This document shows positions 1 through 9,749 of a stretch of DNA of 64,000 bases, piece by piece (within the stretch, counting starts at the first letter, position 1; every line of letters begins with the position of its first letter). The stretch is from Micromonospora sp. MP36 (GTDB taxonomy: Bacteria > Actinomycetota > Actinomycetes > Mycobacteriales > Micromonosporaceae). A program made the position numbers and the translations under genes. The stretch spans positions 434,001 through 498,000 of the forward strand of contig NZ_VSFA01000001.1 of NCBI RefSeq assembly GCF_008119785.1, written 5' to 3'. A model generated the notes under the pieces. The model searched no databases and was not told the origin of the DNA. It was given only the letters and a program-made list of their open reading frames with translations.

Positions 1-807
1 GGCGTGCTGCGCCGGGTGCTCCAGCAGGCCCGGCTGAACACCCGGGTGGACCTGCTCGCCGAGCAGACCAGCATCGACAACTACGACCGCCGGTTCTCCC
101 TCGGCGACGGCGTCTTCGAGGTCGATGCCGCGACCCGGGAGAAGGTCTGCGCCGCGTTCCACGACTACCTGGCCACCCTGCCGGCGGCCACCGCCCGGCT
201 CCGCCCGGTCGCCGCCACCATCAAGGACGTGGTGCTGCGTAAGGGCGTCGGCATCGGCTCGGCCGGGCTGCCCTCGTACAACCTGCTGCTGGAGGGGCAT
301 ACCCAGGCGCTGGAGAACGACGTCGTCATCTACATGAAGCAGGCCCAGGTGCCGGCGGTGGCCCGGCACATCGACGACGAGCGGGTCCGGTCCTACTTCC
401 GGCACCAGGGGCACCGGACCGCCGAGTCGCAGCGGGCGCTGCAGGCGTACGCCGACCCGTGGGTGGGGTTCACCGAGCTGGACGGGGTCGGTCAGCTCGT
501 CGCCGAGGTGTCGCCGTACGCGGCCGACCTGGACTGGGCCGACGTGAACGAGCCCGAGGAACTCGCCGGGGTGCTCACCGACCTCGGCCGGGCGGTGGCC
601 CGGATGCACTCCGTCGCCGACGACGAGTCCAGCCACGACCTGGTCGACTACTCGACCGAGGAGGCGATCGTCGCCGCGGTCGACGCCGACGCGGAGGGCT
701 TCGTCGGGTACCTGGTCGACTTCGCGCATGCGTACGGGATCCGGGCCCGCGAGGACCACCAGCTCTTCGTCGACCTGTTCCGCAACGGCCGGCTGCCCGG
801 CATCTGA
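1..807 (+). CDS. DUF2252 family protein (5' truncated by window edge)
   Basis: The reading frame is open from base 1, so the true start lies upstream and only the last ~268 residues are seen. The family is recognised from its C-terminal pattern: a conserved KDVVLRKGVGIGSAGL block followed by a stretch with YMKQAQ, then a GHRTAESQRALQAYADPWVG block. DUF2252 proteins are distantly kinase-like and have no settled function. The gene converges on the dehydrogenase on the other strand with only 20 bases between them. Confidence is high for the family; no function is claimed. Confidence 0.85.
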   Translation, partial: GVLRRVLQQARLNTRVDLLAEQTSIDNYDRRFSLGDGVFEVDAATREKVCAAFHDYLATLPAATARLRPVAATIKDVVLRKGVGIGSAGLPSYNLLLEGHTQALENDVVIYMKQAQVPAVARHIDDERVRSYFRHQGHRTAESQRALQAYADPWVGFTELDGVGQLVAEVSPYAADLDWADVNEPEELAGVLTDLGRAVARMHSVADDESSHDLVDYSTEEAIVAAVDADAEGFVGYLVDFAHAYGIRAREDHQLFVDLFRNGRLPGI

Positions 808-827
808 GCCGCGGTCCGCCCGGCCGC

Positions 828-1874
828 TCAGGCCGTGAAGTCCAGCACCACCTTGATGTCGTCCGGTCCGGTGGCGTACGCCTCGGTGTACGCCGCCACC
901 GGCACGCGGCGGGTGATCAGCGAGTTCAGCCAGCCCTGGTCGGCCCGCGCGAGGGACTCGGCGGCCATCTCCCAGTGCCGCCGGTTGGCGTTCACCGAGC
1001 CGAAGACCACGTTGTTCTCCAGCACCAGCTCGCGGTTGAGCGCGCCCGCGTCGAAGTCGATGGTCCGGCCGCCGCTGGACACCCCGGTGAGGCAGACGAT
1101 GCCGGTCGGGCCGGCCTGGCACATCGCGTCCATCACCACCACCGGCGCGCCGGTGCACTCCACCACCACGTCGGGCGCGAAGTCCAGCTCGCTCACCCGC
1201 GAGGTGTGGTAGGTCGCGCCGAGCGAGCGGACCAGCTCCGGCTTCGGCCCGCTGGTGGCCCGGTCCAGCACGTGCACCGACAGCTGGCGCTGGGTGGCGA
1301 GCAGCGCGGCCAGCAGGCCGATCGGCCCGGCCCCGGTCACCAGCACGGTCTGCGGCTTCCACTCGGCGCGGCGGCCGATCCGCTCGATGTGGTCCCAGGC
1401 CTTCGCCAGCACGCTGGTCGGCTCCAGCAGCATGCCCACCGGGGCGAGCATCGGGTCCAGGCCGACGGCGAACTTCGGCTGCACCCGCCACCGGTCCCGG
1501 GCGAACCCGGGGAGCCCCTTGATGCCGTGCTCGGTGTACTGCCCGTTGCGGCACATGTCCCACTCGTCCACGGCGCAGTTCTGACACGGCACCGGGTCGG
1601 GATGCCGGACGATGCCGGCCACCAGGTCGCCGGGCCGAAGGGTGCCGGTCGGGTCCTCCAGCACCCGGCCCAGCGCCTCGTGGCCGAGCACGAGCCGCTC
1701 CTGCCCGGGCGGCGCCTCGCCGTAGGCGCCGGAGATGATCTCCTGGTCGGTGCCGCAGATGCCCACGGCCAGCCCCTCGACCAGGATCGCCCCCTCCTCC
1801 GGGGGCGGTTCGGGCCAGTCGGGATCGCAGCGCAGCGAGTTCGGGACGCCGGGAGTCACAGTCACAGCACGCAC
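828..1874 (-). CDS. Zinc-type glucose 1-dehydrogenase-like medium-chain dehydrogenase
   Basis: A 348-residue medium-chain alcohol dehydrogenase. The N-terminal half has GICGTDQEI (catalytic zinc Cys), GHEALGRV and an NCAVDEWDMCRNGQY segment. These, with the EHGIKGLPGFA stretch, are typical of archaeal-type glucose 1-dehydrogenases. The Rossmann half carries VTGAGPIGLL. The expected reaction is NAD(P)-dependent oxidation of glucose or a related aldose; the real substrate is inferred. I chose the GTG at 1874 over the ATG at 1883: GGAAGG abuts the ATG but sits nine bases before the GTG, and MRAVTVTPG is the usual family start. It is divergent from nuoC. Confidence 0.85.
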   Translation of the reverse strand: MRAVTVTPGVPNSLRCDPDWPEPPPEEGAILVEGLAVGICGTDQEIISGAYGEAPPGQERLVLGHEALGRVLEDPTGTLRPGDLVAGIVRHPDPVPCQNCAVDEWDMCRNGQYTEHGIKGLPGFARDRWRVQPKFAVGLDPMLAPVGMLLEPTSVLAKAWDHIERIGRRAEWKPQTVLVTGAGPIGLLAALLATQRQLSVHVLDRATSGPKPELVRSLGATYHTSRVSELDFAPDVVVECTGAPVVVMDAMCQAGPTGIVCLTGVSSGGRTIDFDAGALNRELVLENNVVFGSVNANRRHWEMAAESLARADQGWLNSLITRRVPVAAYTEAYATGPDDIKVVLDFTA

Positions 1875-1967
1875 GGTGAACATCCTTCCCTGCCGGGCGG
1901 CCGCCCGCGCGCAAAGCGGCGGAACCGGCCGGAGCACGCGGGCGGCTCGACGCGAGTCGGGACGCCA

Positions 1968-1973
1968 TAGGAT
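1968..1973 (+). promoter_or_regulatory. Putative -10 box for leaderless nuoC transcript
   Basis: TAGGAT lies seven bases before the nuoC ATG and no Shine-Dalgarno sequence is present. This spacing would start the mRNA at or next to the start codon, as in many actinobacterial leaderless genes. No clear -35 is visible. Confidence 0.5.
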
Positions 1974-1980
1974 CAGCGGC

Positions 1981-2877
1981 ATGACTCCGGAAGAGGTCGG
2001 CCAGCGGTTGGTCGCGCTGCTCGCGCCGGTCGAGGTCACCGCGTCGGTCTCCGGTGGCCAGGCGTACGCCCGCGCCACCGTCGACGTACCCCCGGCGAGC
2101 TGGCGGGACGCGGTGCGCGCGGCTCGCGACGATGCCCAGCTGGGCCTCGACTTCTTCGACTGGCTGTCGGCGGTGGACGAGCTGGCCGAGGGTTTCGACG
2201 TGGTGGCCCACCTCTGGTCGACGCGGCACCGGCACGGGCTGCTGCTGCGCACCCGGGTGCCCCGGGAGGCGCCGGTCGTGGCGTCCGTGGTCGACCTCTT
2301 CGCCGGCGCGGGCTGGCACGAGCGGGAGACCCACGAGATGTTCGGCATCGGCTTCGACGGGCATGGCGAGCTGCGCCCGCTGCTGCTGCCGCCCGAGTTC
2401 GAGGGGCACCCGCTGCGCAAGGAGTTCGTGCTCGCCTCCCGGGTCGCCAAGCCCTGGCCGGGCGCGAAGGAGCCGGGAGAGTCGGAGGCGGGCGGCGGTC
2501 GCCGGCCGATCCGGCCGCCGGGCGTGCCGGCGCCGGGGGAGTGGGGAATGACGCCCACGCCTGCCGGCGCGGCCGGGGTGGGCGAGGGCCAGCGCGGGGG
2601 TACGCCAGCCCGCCCGGCCCGGGAACGCCCGCCGCGCCCCGCCCCTGGCGAGCGCCCGGCCCGCCCGACCACTGCGGAACGACCGGCGGGCCCGACCCGG
2701 TCCACTTCGGCCGAGCGACCGGCGGGTCCGGCCCGGGGTACGCCCGGGGAGCGACCGGCGGGTCCGGCCCCGGCCGGGCCTGGGACGCCGGGTCGGCCGA
2801 CCCCGGGCGAGCCGCCGACCGGCCCGCCCCGGCAGGAGCCGGCCGCCAAACCGGGGACCGAGGAGAGTGACGGCTGA
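1981..2877 (+). CDS. nuoC: NADH-quinone oxidoreductase subunit C with long proline-rich tail
   Basis: 298 residues. The first ~165 form the NuoC (30 kDa subunit) domain, with the signature run ERETHEMFGIGFDGH and then PPEFEGHPLRKEF. NuoC is a peripheral-arm subunit that normally packs against NuoB and NuoD. The remaining ~130 residues are low complexity, rich in Pro, Arg, Gly and Ala, with a recurring ERPAGP/ERPARP unit, and are probably disordered. The stop overlaps the nuoH start (TGATG), so the two are translationally coupled. nuoA, nuoB and nuoD are not next to it, which is unusual. The ATG is preceded by TAGGAT rather than a ribosome binding site. Confidence 0.9.
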   Translation: MTPEEVGQRLVALLAPVEVTASVSGGQAYARATVDVPPASWRDAVRAARDDAQLGLDFFDWLSAVDELAEGFDVVAHLWSTRHRHGLLLRTRVPREAPVVASVVDLFAGAGWHERETHEMFGIGFDGHGELRPLLLPPEFEGHPLRKEFVLASRVAKPWPGAKEPGESEAGGGRRPIRPPGVPAPGEWGMTPTPAGAAGVGEGQRGGTPARPARERPPRPAPGERPARPTTAERPAGPTRSTSAERPAGPARGTPGERPAGPAPAGPGTPGRPTPGEPPTGPPRQEPAAKPGTEESDG

Positions 2878-3839
2878 TGCCCGCCTGGTTGGAGCTGGTC
2901 CTCCGGGTGGCCGGCGTGCTGGTCGCGTTCCTCACCCTGCCCCTGATCGTCGGGCAGGCCGAGCACAAGGTCATGGCGCACATGCAGGGCCGGCTCGGCC
3001 CGATGTACGCGGGCGGCTTCCACGGCTGGGCGCAGCTCATCGCCGACGGCGTCAAGTTCGTGCAGAAGGAGGACGTCACCCCGCGCGACGCCGACCGGCC
3101 GGTGTTCCGGCTGGCCCCGGCGGTGGCGCTGGTGCCGTACCTGCTGGCCCTGCTGGTGATCCCGCTCGGCCCGGGCGACCTGGTCGGGCAGCCGCTGGAC
3201 ATCGGCCTGTTCTTCGTGCTGGCCGTGGTCGGCATCGGGGTGCTGGCGGTGCTGATGTCCGCCTGGGCCTCGGCCAACAAGTACAGCCTGCTCGGCGGGC
3301 TGCGCGGCGCCGCCCAGCTGCTCGGCTACGAGCTGCCGCTGGTGCTGGCCGCCGCATCGGTGGCGATGGCGGCGGGGACGCTCAGCCTGCCCGGGATCGT
3401 CGAGGCGTGGCGGCCGTGGTGGCTGCTCTGGCAGGCGCCGGCCATGGTGATCTTCTTCGTCGCGGGGCTGGCGGAGATCCGGCGGCCGCCGTTCGACATG
3501 CCGGTGGCCGACTCCGAGCTGGTCTTCGGCTACATGACCGAGTACACCGGTCTGCGCTTCGCGTTCTTCCTGCTCGCCGAGTACGTCGGCATCGTGGTGA
3601 TCGCGGCGCTGACCACCGTGCTTTTCCTGGGCGGCTGGCAGGGCCCGTTCGCGGACGCCCAGCTGGGCTGGCTGTGGACCCTGCTCAAGGTCTTCGCCGT
3701 GGCCTTCGTGATCATCTGGCTCCGGGTGTCGTACCCGCGGCTGCGCGAGGACCAGCTCCAGCGGCTCTGCTGGCTGGTGCTCGTCCCGCTGGCCCTGGCC
3801 CAGCTGGTCCTGACCGCCGCCGTCCGGCTGGCGATGTGA
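2877..3839 (+). CDS. nuoH: NADH-quinone oxidoreductase subunit H
   Basis: 320 residues, hydrophobic throughout. NuoH is the membrane subunit that joins the peripheral arm to the proton-pumping arm and lines the quinone tunnel. Visible signatures are EHKVMAHMQGRLGP and GWAQLIADGVKFVQKED near the N-terminus, and RRPPFDMPVADSELVFGYMT in the middle, including the conserved acidic residues. The start overlaps the nuoC stop as TGATG. A strong hairpin follows the stop directly, so transcription of this two-gene unit probably ends here and does not continue to nuoI. Confidence 0.95.
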   Translation: MPAWLELVLRVAGVLVAFLTLPLIVGQAEHKVMAHMQGRLGPMYAGGFHGWAQLIADGVKFVQKEDVTPRDADRPVFRLAPAVALVPYLLALLVIPLGPGDLVGQPLDIGLFFVLAVVGIGVLAVLMSAWASANKYSLLGGLRGAAQLLGYELPLVLAAASVAMAAGTLSLPGIVEAWRPWWLLWQAPAMVIFFVAGLAEIRRPPFDMPVADSELVFGYMTEYTGLRFAFFLLAEYVGIVVIAALTTVLFLGGWQGPFADAQLGWLWTLLKVFAVAFVIIWLRVSYPRLREDQLQRLCWLVLVPLALAQLVLTAAVRLAM

Positions 3840-3871
3840 GGAGGGCCCCCGCCCTGACGCAGGGGCCCTCC
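3840..3871. terminator. Hairpin terminator between nuoH and a convergent gene
   Basis: A perfect 10-bp stem, GGAGGGCCCC pairing with GGGGCCCTCC across a 12-base loop, begins right after the nuoH stop. No U-tract, as is common at high GC. It could serve both converging genes. Confidence 0.75.
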
Positions 3872-3877
3872 GGAGGC

Positions 3878-4924
3878 TCAGCCGACCCGCAGCGGGGTGT
3901 GGGCGGGGTCGACGGGTTCGGCCGGCGGTGGGGGCGGGGTGCCGTCCCCGAAGGGTCGACCGCCCAGGGCCTCCCGGCCGTGCGGGGTGAGCCAGCCCGA
4001 CAGGTCCGGGCCGAGCGGCACGATCCCGGTCGGGTTGATGTCCCGGTGCACCTCGTAGTAGTGCCGCTTGATGTGGTCGAAGTCGACGGTGTCGCCGAAG
4101 CCGGGGGTCTGGAACAGGTCCCGGGCGTACGCCCAGAGCACCGGCAGCTCGGTCAGCTTCTGCCGGTTGCATTTGAAGTGGCCGTGGTAGACCGGGTCGA
4201 AGCGGACCAGCGTGGTGAACAGCCGCACGTCCGCCTCGGTGATCGTGTCACCGACCAGATAGCGCTGCCCGCTCAGCCGCTCGCTCAGCCAGTCGAGCCG
4301 GTCGAAGAGCCGGCGGTACGCGCTCTCGTACGCCTCCTGGCCGCCGGCGAAGCCGCACCGGTAGACGCCGTTGTTCACGTCCTTGAACACCACGGCGTTG
4401 ACCTCGTCGATCTCGTCCCGCAGCCGCTCCGGGTAGAGCTCCGGCGCGCCCTCGCGGTGGTACGCAGTCCACTCGGTGGACAGGTCCAGGCCCATCTGCG
4501 CGTAGTCGTTGGTGACCACCTGCCCGGTCGGCACGTCCACGATCGCCGGCACGGTGATGCCCCGGTCGTACCCCGGGAAGCGCTTGAAGTACGCCTCGGC
4601 CAGCCGCTCGATGCCGAGCACCGGGTCCCGCCCGCCCGGGTCCAGGTCGAAGGTCCAGCTCCGCTTGTCGTGGGTCGGCCCGGCCACCGCCATCGAGATC
4701 GCGTCCTCCAGCCCGAGCAGCCGGCGGGCGATGATCAGCCGGCTCGCCCACGGGCAAGCCCGGCTCACCGCCAGCCGGTAGCGGCCGGGTGCCACCGGCC
4801 AGCCGTCCCGCCCGTCGGCAGTGATCCGGGTGGCGATGTAGCGCTGGTCGCGGGTGAACTCGCCGCCCGGCTCGACGTACTTTCCGCCGGTCCGGTTAAG
4901 GATCTCGTCGCCGCTCTGGGTCAC
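3878..4924 (-). CDS. Glutathionyl-hydroquinone reductase-like protein (YqjG/ECM4 family)
   Basis: 348 residues of the Xi-class glutathione transferase family. The N-terminal thioredoxin-like part has SRACPWASR, where the Cys of CPW is the catalytic residue in characterised relatives. A C-terminal helical GST domain follows (LVGDTITEADVRLFTTLVRFDP). The known reaction is reductive removal of glutathione from glutathionyl-hydroquinones. Actinobacteria make mycothiol instead, so a mycothiol-conjugated substrate is an inference. It starts at GTG behind an AGGTGGCACC context that is part of a repeat (4930-4983). It lies on the minus strand inside the nuo cluster. Confidence 0.88.
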   Translation of the reverse strand: MTQSGDEILNRTGGKYVEPGGEFTRDQRYIATRITADGRDGWPVAPGRYRLAVSRACPWASRLIIARRLLGLEDAISMAVAGPTHDKRSWTFDLDPGGRDPVLGIERLAEAYFKRFPGYDRGITVPAIVDVPTGQVVTNDYAQMGLDLSTEWTAYHREGAPELYPERLRDEIDEVNAVVFKDVNNGVYRCGFAGGQEAYESAYRRLFDRLDWLSERLSGQRYLVGDTITEADVRLFTTLVRFDPVYHGHFKCNRQKLTELPVLWAYARDLFQTPGFGDTVDFDHIKRHYYEVHRDINPTGIVPLGPDLSGWLTPHGREALGGRPFGDGTPPPPPAEPVDPAHTPLRVG

Positions 4925-4929
4925 GGTGC

Positions 4930-4983
4930 CACCTCGGTTCGCGACTGCGGGGCTCGCAACCCCGCCTCACTCCTCGCGCTCAC
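4930..4983 (-). repeat. Start-associated repeat, copy 1 (minus strand)
   Basis: Read on the minus strand this begins GTGAGCGCGAGGAGTGAG and ends GCAGTCGCGAACCGAGGTG, just before the GTG of the reductase gene. The same plan (GTGAG-GC, GAG, GCCCCGC, YCGCGAAC, GAGGTG/GAAGGTG) recurs twice before nuoN at 11249-11350. It supplies the GAGGTG ribosome binding sequence. Confidence 0.6.
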
Positions 4984-5064
4984 GTCGTTGCCTCCTGTCG
5001 CTGTCGTCCCGTCCCATCATGGTCGTTCCCGCCCGGTCCGGCAGGCCCGCCCGGAGGCGGGGAC

Positions 5065-5070
5065 TAGGCT
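5065..5070 (+). promoter_or_regulatory. Putative -10 box for leaderless SnoaL-like gene
   Basis: TAGGCT lies six bases before the GTG start at 5077 and there is no ribosome binding site. This matches the leaderless pattern seen before nuoC and hadA. Confidence 0.45.
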
Positions 5071-5076
5071 GCCGCG

Positions 5077-5499
5077 GTGACCGATGTGGAGGCCGTGGCC
5101 CGACGCTTCATCACCGACGTGTGGAACGCGACCCGCGAGGAGACCGCGTACGAGCTGGTCGCCGAGGACTGCCCGGGGCTGGGCGGGACCGGGCCGGCGG
5201 CCGCCCTGGCCTGGCACCGGGACCGTCGGGCGTCCTTCCCGGACCTGCGCTACAAGATTGTAGAGGTGGTGGCCTCCGGCGACCGGGTGGCCGTGCACTG
5301 GCGGGCCGCCGGCACACAGGCCGGGCAGTTCGGCCCGGTGCCGCCGACCGGCCGGGTGGTCAGCTACTCCGGGGCGACGTTCCTGCGGTTCGACGACAGC
5401 GGCCGGATCGTGGACGTGTGGAGCGTCAACGAGCTGTTCCAGGTCCTCCAGCAGCTCGGCGTCGAGATGCTCCCGCCGCTCACAGGTGGCGGGGGGTGA
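5077..5499 (+). CDS. SnoaL-like ester cyclase / NTF2-fold protein
   Basis: 140 residues, a typical length for the SnoaL-like polyketide cyclase family of the NTF2 fold. Features include ARRFITDVWNA near the N-terminus, RASFPDLRYKIVEVVASGDRV in the middle, and PTGRVVSYSGATFLRF before the last strand. Some family members cyclise polyketide esters; many act as unassigned small-molecule isomerases or hydrolases, so the substrate cannot be given. It sits between nuoH and nuoI and converges on the Uma2 gene, whose frame-restored end would overlap it by 20 bases. Confidence 0.75.
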   Translation: MTDVEAVARRFITDVWNATREETAYELVAEDCPGLGGTGPAAALAWHRDRRASFPDLRYKIVEVVASGDRVAVHWRAAGTQAGQFGPVPPTGRVVSYSGATFLRFDDSGRIVDVWSVNELFQVLQQLGVEMLPPLTGGGG

Positions 5500-5517
5500 T
5501 CCGGCTGATCGGCAGGT

Positions 5518-6054
5518 TCACCGGGAACGGCTCGCCGGTGTCGACGAACTTGGTCCACCGCCGGTCTCCGTGTAGACCTCGTTCACCGGATCGATCTTGT
5601 AGGTGTAGATCACCAACCCGTCGTCCTCCATCTCCACCCGCCAGTAGAACGGGATACCGGCCTGCGCGTACAGCGCGGGCTTCAGCACCCGGTCGATGGA
5701 TCGGGTGCTGGGCGAGACGATCTCGACGGCGAGCACCACCTCGTGCGGTTCGTACTTCGACGGCTCGCGGGCCGCCGCGACCGACGTGGTGACTAGCACG
5801 TCCGGGATGAAGGAGCGGGTGCGGTTGATCCGTACCTCCACCCCCTGGGTCACGTCGTAGTCGTCGGGGCAGTTCTCTTCGAGCGCGACGCCGAGCCGCA
5901 TCGCGATGGTCTGGTGCACCCGGGTGGGGGAGGGGGACATGAGCAGCACTCCATCGAGCAGTTCCCGGCGGCGGCCGTCGTCAGGCAGGCGATCGAGGTC
6001 GTCGGTCGTCCACCCGCCTTCGGGCGGATAGTCGCTCTGCAGCGCGGCGGTCAT
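5518..6054 (-). CDS. Uma2 family endonuclease-like protein, probably frameshifted near its C-terminus
   Basis: 178 residues as read. Uma2 (DUF820) proteins have a PD-(D/E)XK nuclease-like fold of unknown role, often in many copies in actinobacteria. The body is convincing: [29 protein letters not shown] and [19 protein letters not shown]. The end is not: after VYTET the frame gives a serine-rich tail, while the adjacent frame gives [20 protein letters not shown] and stops at 5480-5482, a normal Uma2 ending. A one-base loss in the GG/CGG run near 5565 explains this. The start at 6054 has GGAAGGA upstream. Confidence 0.8.
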   Translation of the reverse strand: MTAALQSDYPPEGGWTTDDLDRLPDDGRRRELLDGVLLMSPSPTRVHQTIAMRLGVALEENCPDDYDVTQGVEVRINRTRSFIPDVLVTTSVAAAREPSKYEPHEVVLAVEIVSPSTRSIDRVLKPALYAQAGIPFYWRVEMEDDGLVIYTYKIDPVNEVYTETGGGPSSSTPASRSR

Positions 6055-6084
6055 CGGTCGGTCCTTCCAGGTGCGTCGTTCTCT

Positions 6085-6096
6085 CCCCCCCCCCCC
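6085..6096. repeat. Homopolymer of 12 cytosines
   Basis: A C12 run lies upstream of the Uma2 start, between it and the nuoI unit. Such a run is prone to replication slippage and to sequencing error. Confidence 0.9.
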
Positions 6097-6168
6097 GGAG
6101 CTACGGTACCGCCGCAATGCGCCGGGTGGTGGTCGCGCGCGCCGGGGGCACAGGGCAGGATGGGCGGC

Positions 6169-6252
6169 ATGAGCGAGCGCAGCGAGCGAATCAGCAAGCT
6201 CAGCGCGGAGGTGCCTTACGGCGTCGGCGAGCGAAGCGAGGCGACGGCGTGA
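6169..6252 (+). CDS. Candidate 27-residue leader peptide (SERSER repeat) coupled to nuoI
   Basis: An ATG seven bases after a CAGGAT -10-like box opens a 27-residue frame that begins [15 protein letters not shown] and ends [10 protein letters not shown]. Its stop overlaps the GTG of nuoI as GTGA. The DNA is itself repetitive (GAGCGAGCGCAG occurs at 6171 and again at 6251, inside the start of nuoI). It may therefore be a duplicated sequence element rather than a functional peptide. The leaderless-type start and exact coupling favour at least its translation. I recall similar SERSER-type openings as frequent in Micromonospora genomes; that is memory, not a search. Confidence 0.4.
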   Translation: MSERSERISKLSAEVPYGVGERSEATA

Positions 6253-6839
6253 GCGAGCGCAGTGGTGTGCCCGGTGGCGGGCTGGCGAAGGGGCTGGCGG
6301 TCACCCTGCGGACGATGACCCGCCGCTCGACCACCCAGCAGTACCCGGAGGTCGCCCCCGAGCTGCCGCCCCGTTCGCGCGGGGTGATCGCGCTGCTCGA
6401 GGAGAACTGCACGGTCTGCATGCTCTGCGCCCGGGAGTGCCCGGACTGGTGCATCTACATCGACTCGCACAAGGAGGAGGTGGCGGTGCCCGGTGCCGCC
6501 CGCCCCCGCCAGCGCAACGTGCTCGACCGGTTCGACATCGACTTCTCGCTCTGCATGTACTGCGGCATCTGCGTCGAGGTCTGCCCGTTCGACGCGCTCT
6601 ACTGGTCGCCCGAGTTCGAGTACGCCGAGTACGACATCAAGGACCTGCTGCACGACAAGGACCACCTCGGCGAGTGGATGGGCACCGTTCCGCCACCGCC
6701 GGCCCACGACCCACGCGGCGAACCCTCGAAGGAGGAGACCACCGCCGCCCGCAAGGCCGCGGCCCCCGCCGCGCGTCCGGCCCCCTCCCGGGTACGCCCC
6801 GAGCCCGGTGCCGAGCAGGGCGGGAGTGCGCCGTCATGA
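6249..6839 (+). CDS. nuoI: NADH-quinone oxidoreductase subunit I (two [4Fe-4S] clusters)
   Basis: 196 residues from the GTG at 6249. NuoI carries the two tetranuclear iron-sulfur clusters that relay electrons toward NuoB. Both motifs are intact: [15 protein letters not shown] and [16 protein letters not shown] ~45-residue tail rich in Pro and Ala follows the ferredoxin domain, resembling in style the tail on NuoC. The gene opens the nuoIJKLMN run and overlaps nuoJ as ATGA. It is separated from nuoH by about 2.4 kb and three unrelated genes, so it needs its own promoter; a CAGGAT box at 6156 before the small upstream frame is the best candidate. Confidence 0.93.
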   Translation: MSERSGVPGGGLAKGLAVTLRTMTRRSTTQQYPEVAPELPPRSRGVIALLEENCTVCMLCARECPDWCIYIDSHKEEVAVPGAARPRQRNVLDRFDIDFSLCMYCGICVEVCPFDALYWSPEFEYAEYDIKDLLHDKDHLGEWMGTVPPPPAHDPRGEPSKEETTAARKAAAPAARPAPSRVRPEPGAEQGGSAPS

Positions 6840-7435
6840 CCGGTGCGGACGTGCTGCTGCTGGCCCTCGGCGCGGTGGCGGTCGGTGCCGCCGCGCTGGT
6901 GGTGGGCACCCGGCACCTGGTCCGGGCCGGCCTCTGGCTGGTGGTCTGCCTGGGCGCGCTGGCCGGCGACTACCTGGTGCTCACCGCCGAGCTGGTGGCC
7001 TGGGTGCAGGTGCTGATCTACGTCGGCGCGGTGGTGGTGCTGCTGCTCTTCGCGGTGATGCTGACCCGCGCCCCGATCGGCGCCTCCGCCGACCTGGACC
7101 GGCCCGGCTGGCCGGCCGCGCTGATCGGCGGCGGCAGCGGGCTGGGTCTGGCCGTGCTGCTGGTGCACGCGTTCCGCTGGTCCCGGGTGGACCTGCCCGC
7201 CGCGGGCACCGCCGACCGCCTGGGCGAGCAGGTCTTCCGCTCCTGGGTGCTGCCCTTCGAGCTGCTTTCGGTGCTGCTGCTCGCCGCCTTGGTGGGCGCG
7301 ATCGTGCTGTCCCGCGTCGACATCGGCCGGCCCGGCGCGCCGCATGGTCGCCGCCGGCCGGCCGGCGGACCTCCGGCCCGACCCGAGCCGGCCGGTGCCA
7401 TGGCCACCGTCGCCGAGGAGGGTGGGCGCGGGTGA
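6836..7435 (+). CDS. nuoJ: NADH-quinone oxidoreductase subunit J
   Basis: 199 residues with five predicted hydrophobic segments, the family's usual topology. NuoJ is a membrane subunit next to NuoH and NuoK with a broken helix that helps transmit quinone chemistry to the pumps. The characteristic stretch [20 protein letters not shown] is present. A Pro/Arg-rich cytoplasmic tail (about residues 165-199) is added. It overlaps nuoI by ATGA and nuoK by GTGA. Confidence 0.93.
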   Translation: MTGADVLLLALGAVAVGAAALVVGTRHLVRAGLWLVVCLGALAGDYLVLTAELVAWVQVLIYVGAVVVLLLFAVMLTRAPIGASADLDRPGWPAALIGGGSGLGLAVLLVHAFRWSRVDLPAAGTADRLGEQVFRSWVLPFELLSVLLLAALVGAIVLSRVDIGRPGAPHGRRRPAGGPPARPEPAGAMATVAEEGGRG

Positions 7436-7823
7436 GGCCGGTCATCCCGTACGTCACCGCCGCGCTGCTGTTCGGTCTCGGCGGCTACGGCGTGCTGCGG
7501 CGGCGCAACGCCGTCCTCGTGCTGATGGCCGTCGAGCTGATGCTGAACGCGGTGAACCTGATCCTGGTCACCGCCGACACCACGGTCCGGGCCCAGCTGC
7601 CGCACTCCGGTCAGGTCTTCGCGCTCTTCGTGATCGTGCTCGCCGCCGCCGAGATCGGCGTCGGGCTGGCCATCGTGCTCCAGCTCTACCGGCTGCGGGC
7701 CAGCGTGACCGTGGACGACGTGCCGTTGACCGAGCCGCCGGGGGCCGTACCCGCCGGCGCGACGGCCGGCCCGGCGAGCCCGCCATCGGGCGGGCCGGCC
7801 ACCGACGCGCCGGAGGGGGAGAA

Positions 7824-7827
<4 letters not shown>
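7432..7827 (+). CDS. nuoK: NADH-quinone oxidoreductase subunit K
   Basis: 131 residues from a GTG overlapping the nuoJ stop. The first ~100 residues are the NuoK three-helix subunit, with [17 protein letters not shown] holding the conserved membrane Glu used in proton transfer, and [18 protein letters not shown] with the second Glu. The last ~30 residues are a Pro/Gly/Ala tail, longer than usual for this ~100-residue family. It overlaps nuoL by GTGA. Confidence 0.93.

Positions 7828-9745
<1,918 letters not shown>

Positions 9746-9749
<4 letters not shown>

Noticed and set aside
828..4172. Very long minus-strand open frame that continues beyond the dehydrogenase start
   Set aside because: Only the last 348 codons match a family. 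Upstream it runs antisense through nuoC and nuoH with low-complexity Arg/Gly/Pro content, as expected from high-GC third positions.
6085..6096. C12 tract as a phase-variation switch for the Uma2 gene
   Set aside because: It lies upstream of the start, not in the coding frame, and no promoter spacing it would alter can be identified.
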